Assembly: GCA_003152255.1 (NCBI GenBank)
Contig: PLZT01000735.1
Span: forward strand, 1 to 5,929
DNA length: 5,929 nt
Origin: Methylocystaceae bacterium
Lineage (GTDB): Bacteria; Pseudomonadota; Alphaproteobacteria; Rhizobiales; Beijerinckiaceae
Direction of reading: 5' to 3'
Shown here: piece after piece, positions 5,757 through 5,929 of the stretch
How the letters are laid out: the number at the start of each line of letters is the position of its first letter
Position numbering within the stretch: position 1 is the stretch's first letter
Program-made: the position numbers and the translations under genes
The notes under the pieces: model-generated
Database searches by the model: none
What the model was told of the DNA's origin: nothing
Seen by the model: only the letters and a program-made list of their open reading frames with translations

Positions 5757-5763
5757 GAGGAGG
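5757..5763 (+). promoter_or_regulatory. Strong ribosome binding site before the right-edge small gene
   Basis: GAGGAGG is an almost ideal Shine-Dalgarno sequence, 5 nt before the ATG at 5769. It is the best single reason to think the following short frame is translated. Confidence 0.55.
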
Positions 5764-5768
5764 TTGAA

Positions 5769-5929
5769 ATGCGAAATCGTCGAGATACGGGCGATCTCGT
5801 CAAGTTTATAGGGGTGATCGGCATTATCGCGGTGATGTCCATTGTCGTCGGCGCGGCTCTTATTGGTAGCAGCAGTGTTGCTGCCGTTATGCCAGATTGG
5901 AGGCAAGCTTCCGGCCTGCACCGCGGGGG
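5769..5929 (+). CDS. Start of a small single-pass membrane protein (3' end outside window)
   Basis: The frame opens with ATG after GAGGAGG and stays open for 53 codons to the window edge. The N-terminus is charged (MRNRRDTGDL), followed by a hydrophobic span at about residues 11-33 (VKFIGVIGIIAVMSIVVGAA), giving a predicted signal anchor or transmembrane helix with positive residues on the cytoplasmic side. After it comes SSSVAAVMPDWRQASGLHRG. I do not recognise a family for the membrane part. The MPDWR tail resembles the end of the small zinc-ribbon proteins whose N-terminal half lies at 5501-5660, so the frame may be a chimera or the similarity may be chance. Without the 3' end the length is unknown. 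Confidence 0.5.
   Translation, partial: MRNRRDTGDLVKFIGVIGIIAVMSIVVGAALIGSSSVAAVMPDWRQASGLHRG

Overview
The window looks like an accessory region of a GC-rich alphaproteobacterium. Rhizobiales-type is my guess, possibly a methanotroph-like lineage. The basis is high-GC codon use, IS1380 and IS630 elements of the kind common in that group, a NodE/FabF-like ketosynthase, and a short exported His-rich protein. This is inference; no rRNA or other marker gene is present to fix the taxon.

Layout from left to right. (1) Positions 3-779 hold the 3' half of an IS1380-type transposase whose start lies outside the window. (2) About 380 bp without a convincing gene follow, with a possible IS right end near 1000 and a small hairpin at 1080-1096. 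(3) Positions 1164-2390 hold an intact beta-ketoacyl-ACP synthase with its Cys-His-His centre; no acyl carrier protein or other fatty-acid or polyketide gene is beside it. (4) About 515 bp of mostly gene-free DNA follow, with one weak ATGA-coupled small frame. (5) Positions 2906-3625 hold a 239-residue soluble protein that resembles the uncharacterised DUF6065 family. (6) Convergent to it, 4089-3763 on the minus strand encodes a 108-residue exported protein. Its C-terminus is a tryptophan-bracketed array of 10, 8 and 8 histidines separated by Arg-Tyr, very probably a metal-binding tail. (7) Positions 4213-5386 are a complete IS630-family element with near-matching inverted ends and flanking TA. 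Its transposase is split into two frames at an A7 run. (8) The right edge (5501-5929) carries what looks like the N-terminal half of a small zinc-ribbon-type protein, then the start of a short membrane protein that runs off the window.

The genes do not form an obvious pathway. The ketosynthase and the DUF6065-like gene point the same way but lie 515 bp apart. The His-rich gene is transcribed towards them from its own ribosome binding site, and the IS630 element sits about 125 bp upstream of its start. The region reads as a patchwork of cargo genes between insertion sequences. The most distinctive item is the His-rich exported protein. The frame break in the IS630 transposase and the broken small gene at the right edge are the other points that merit a check.
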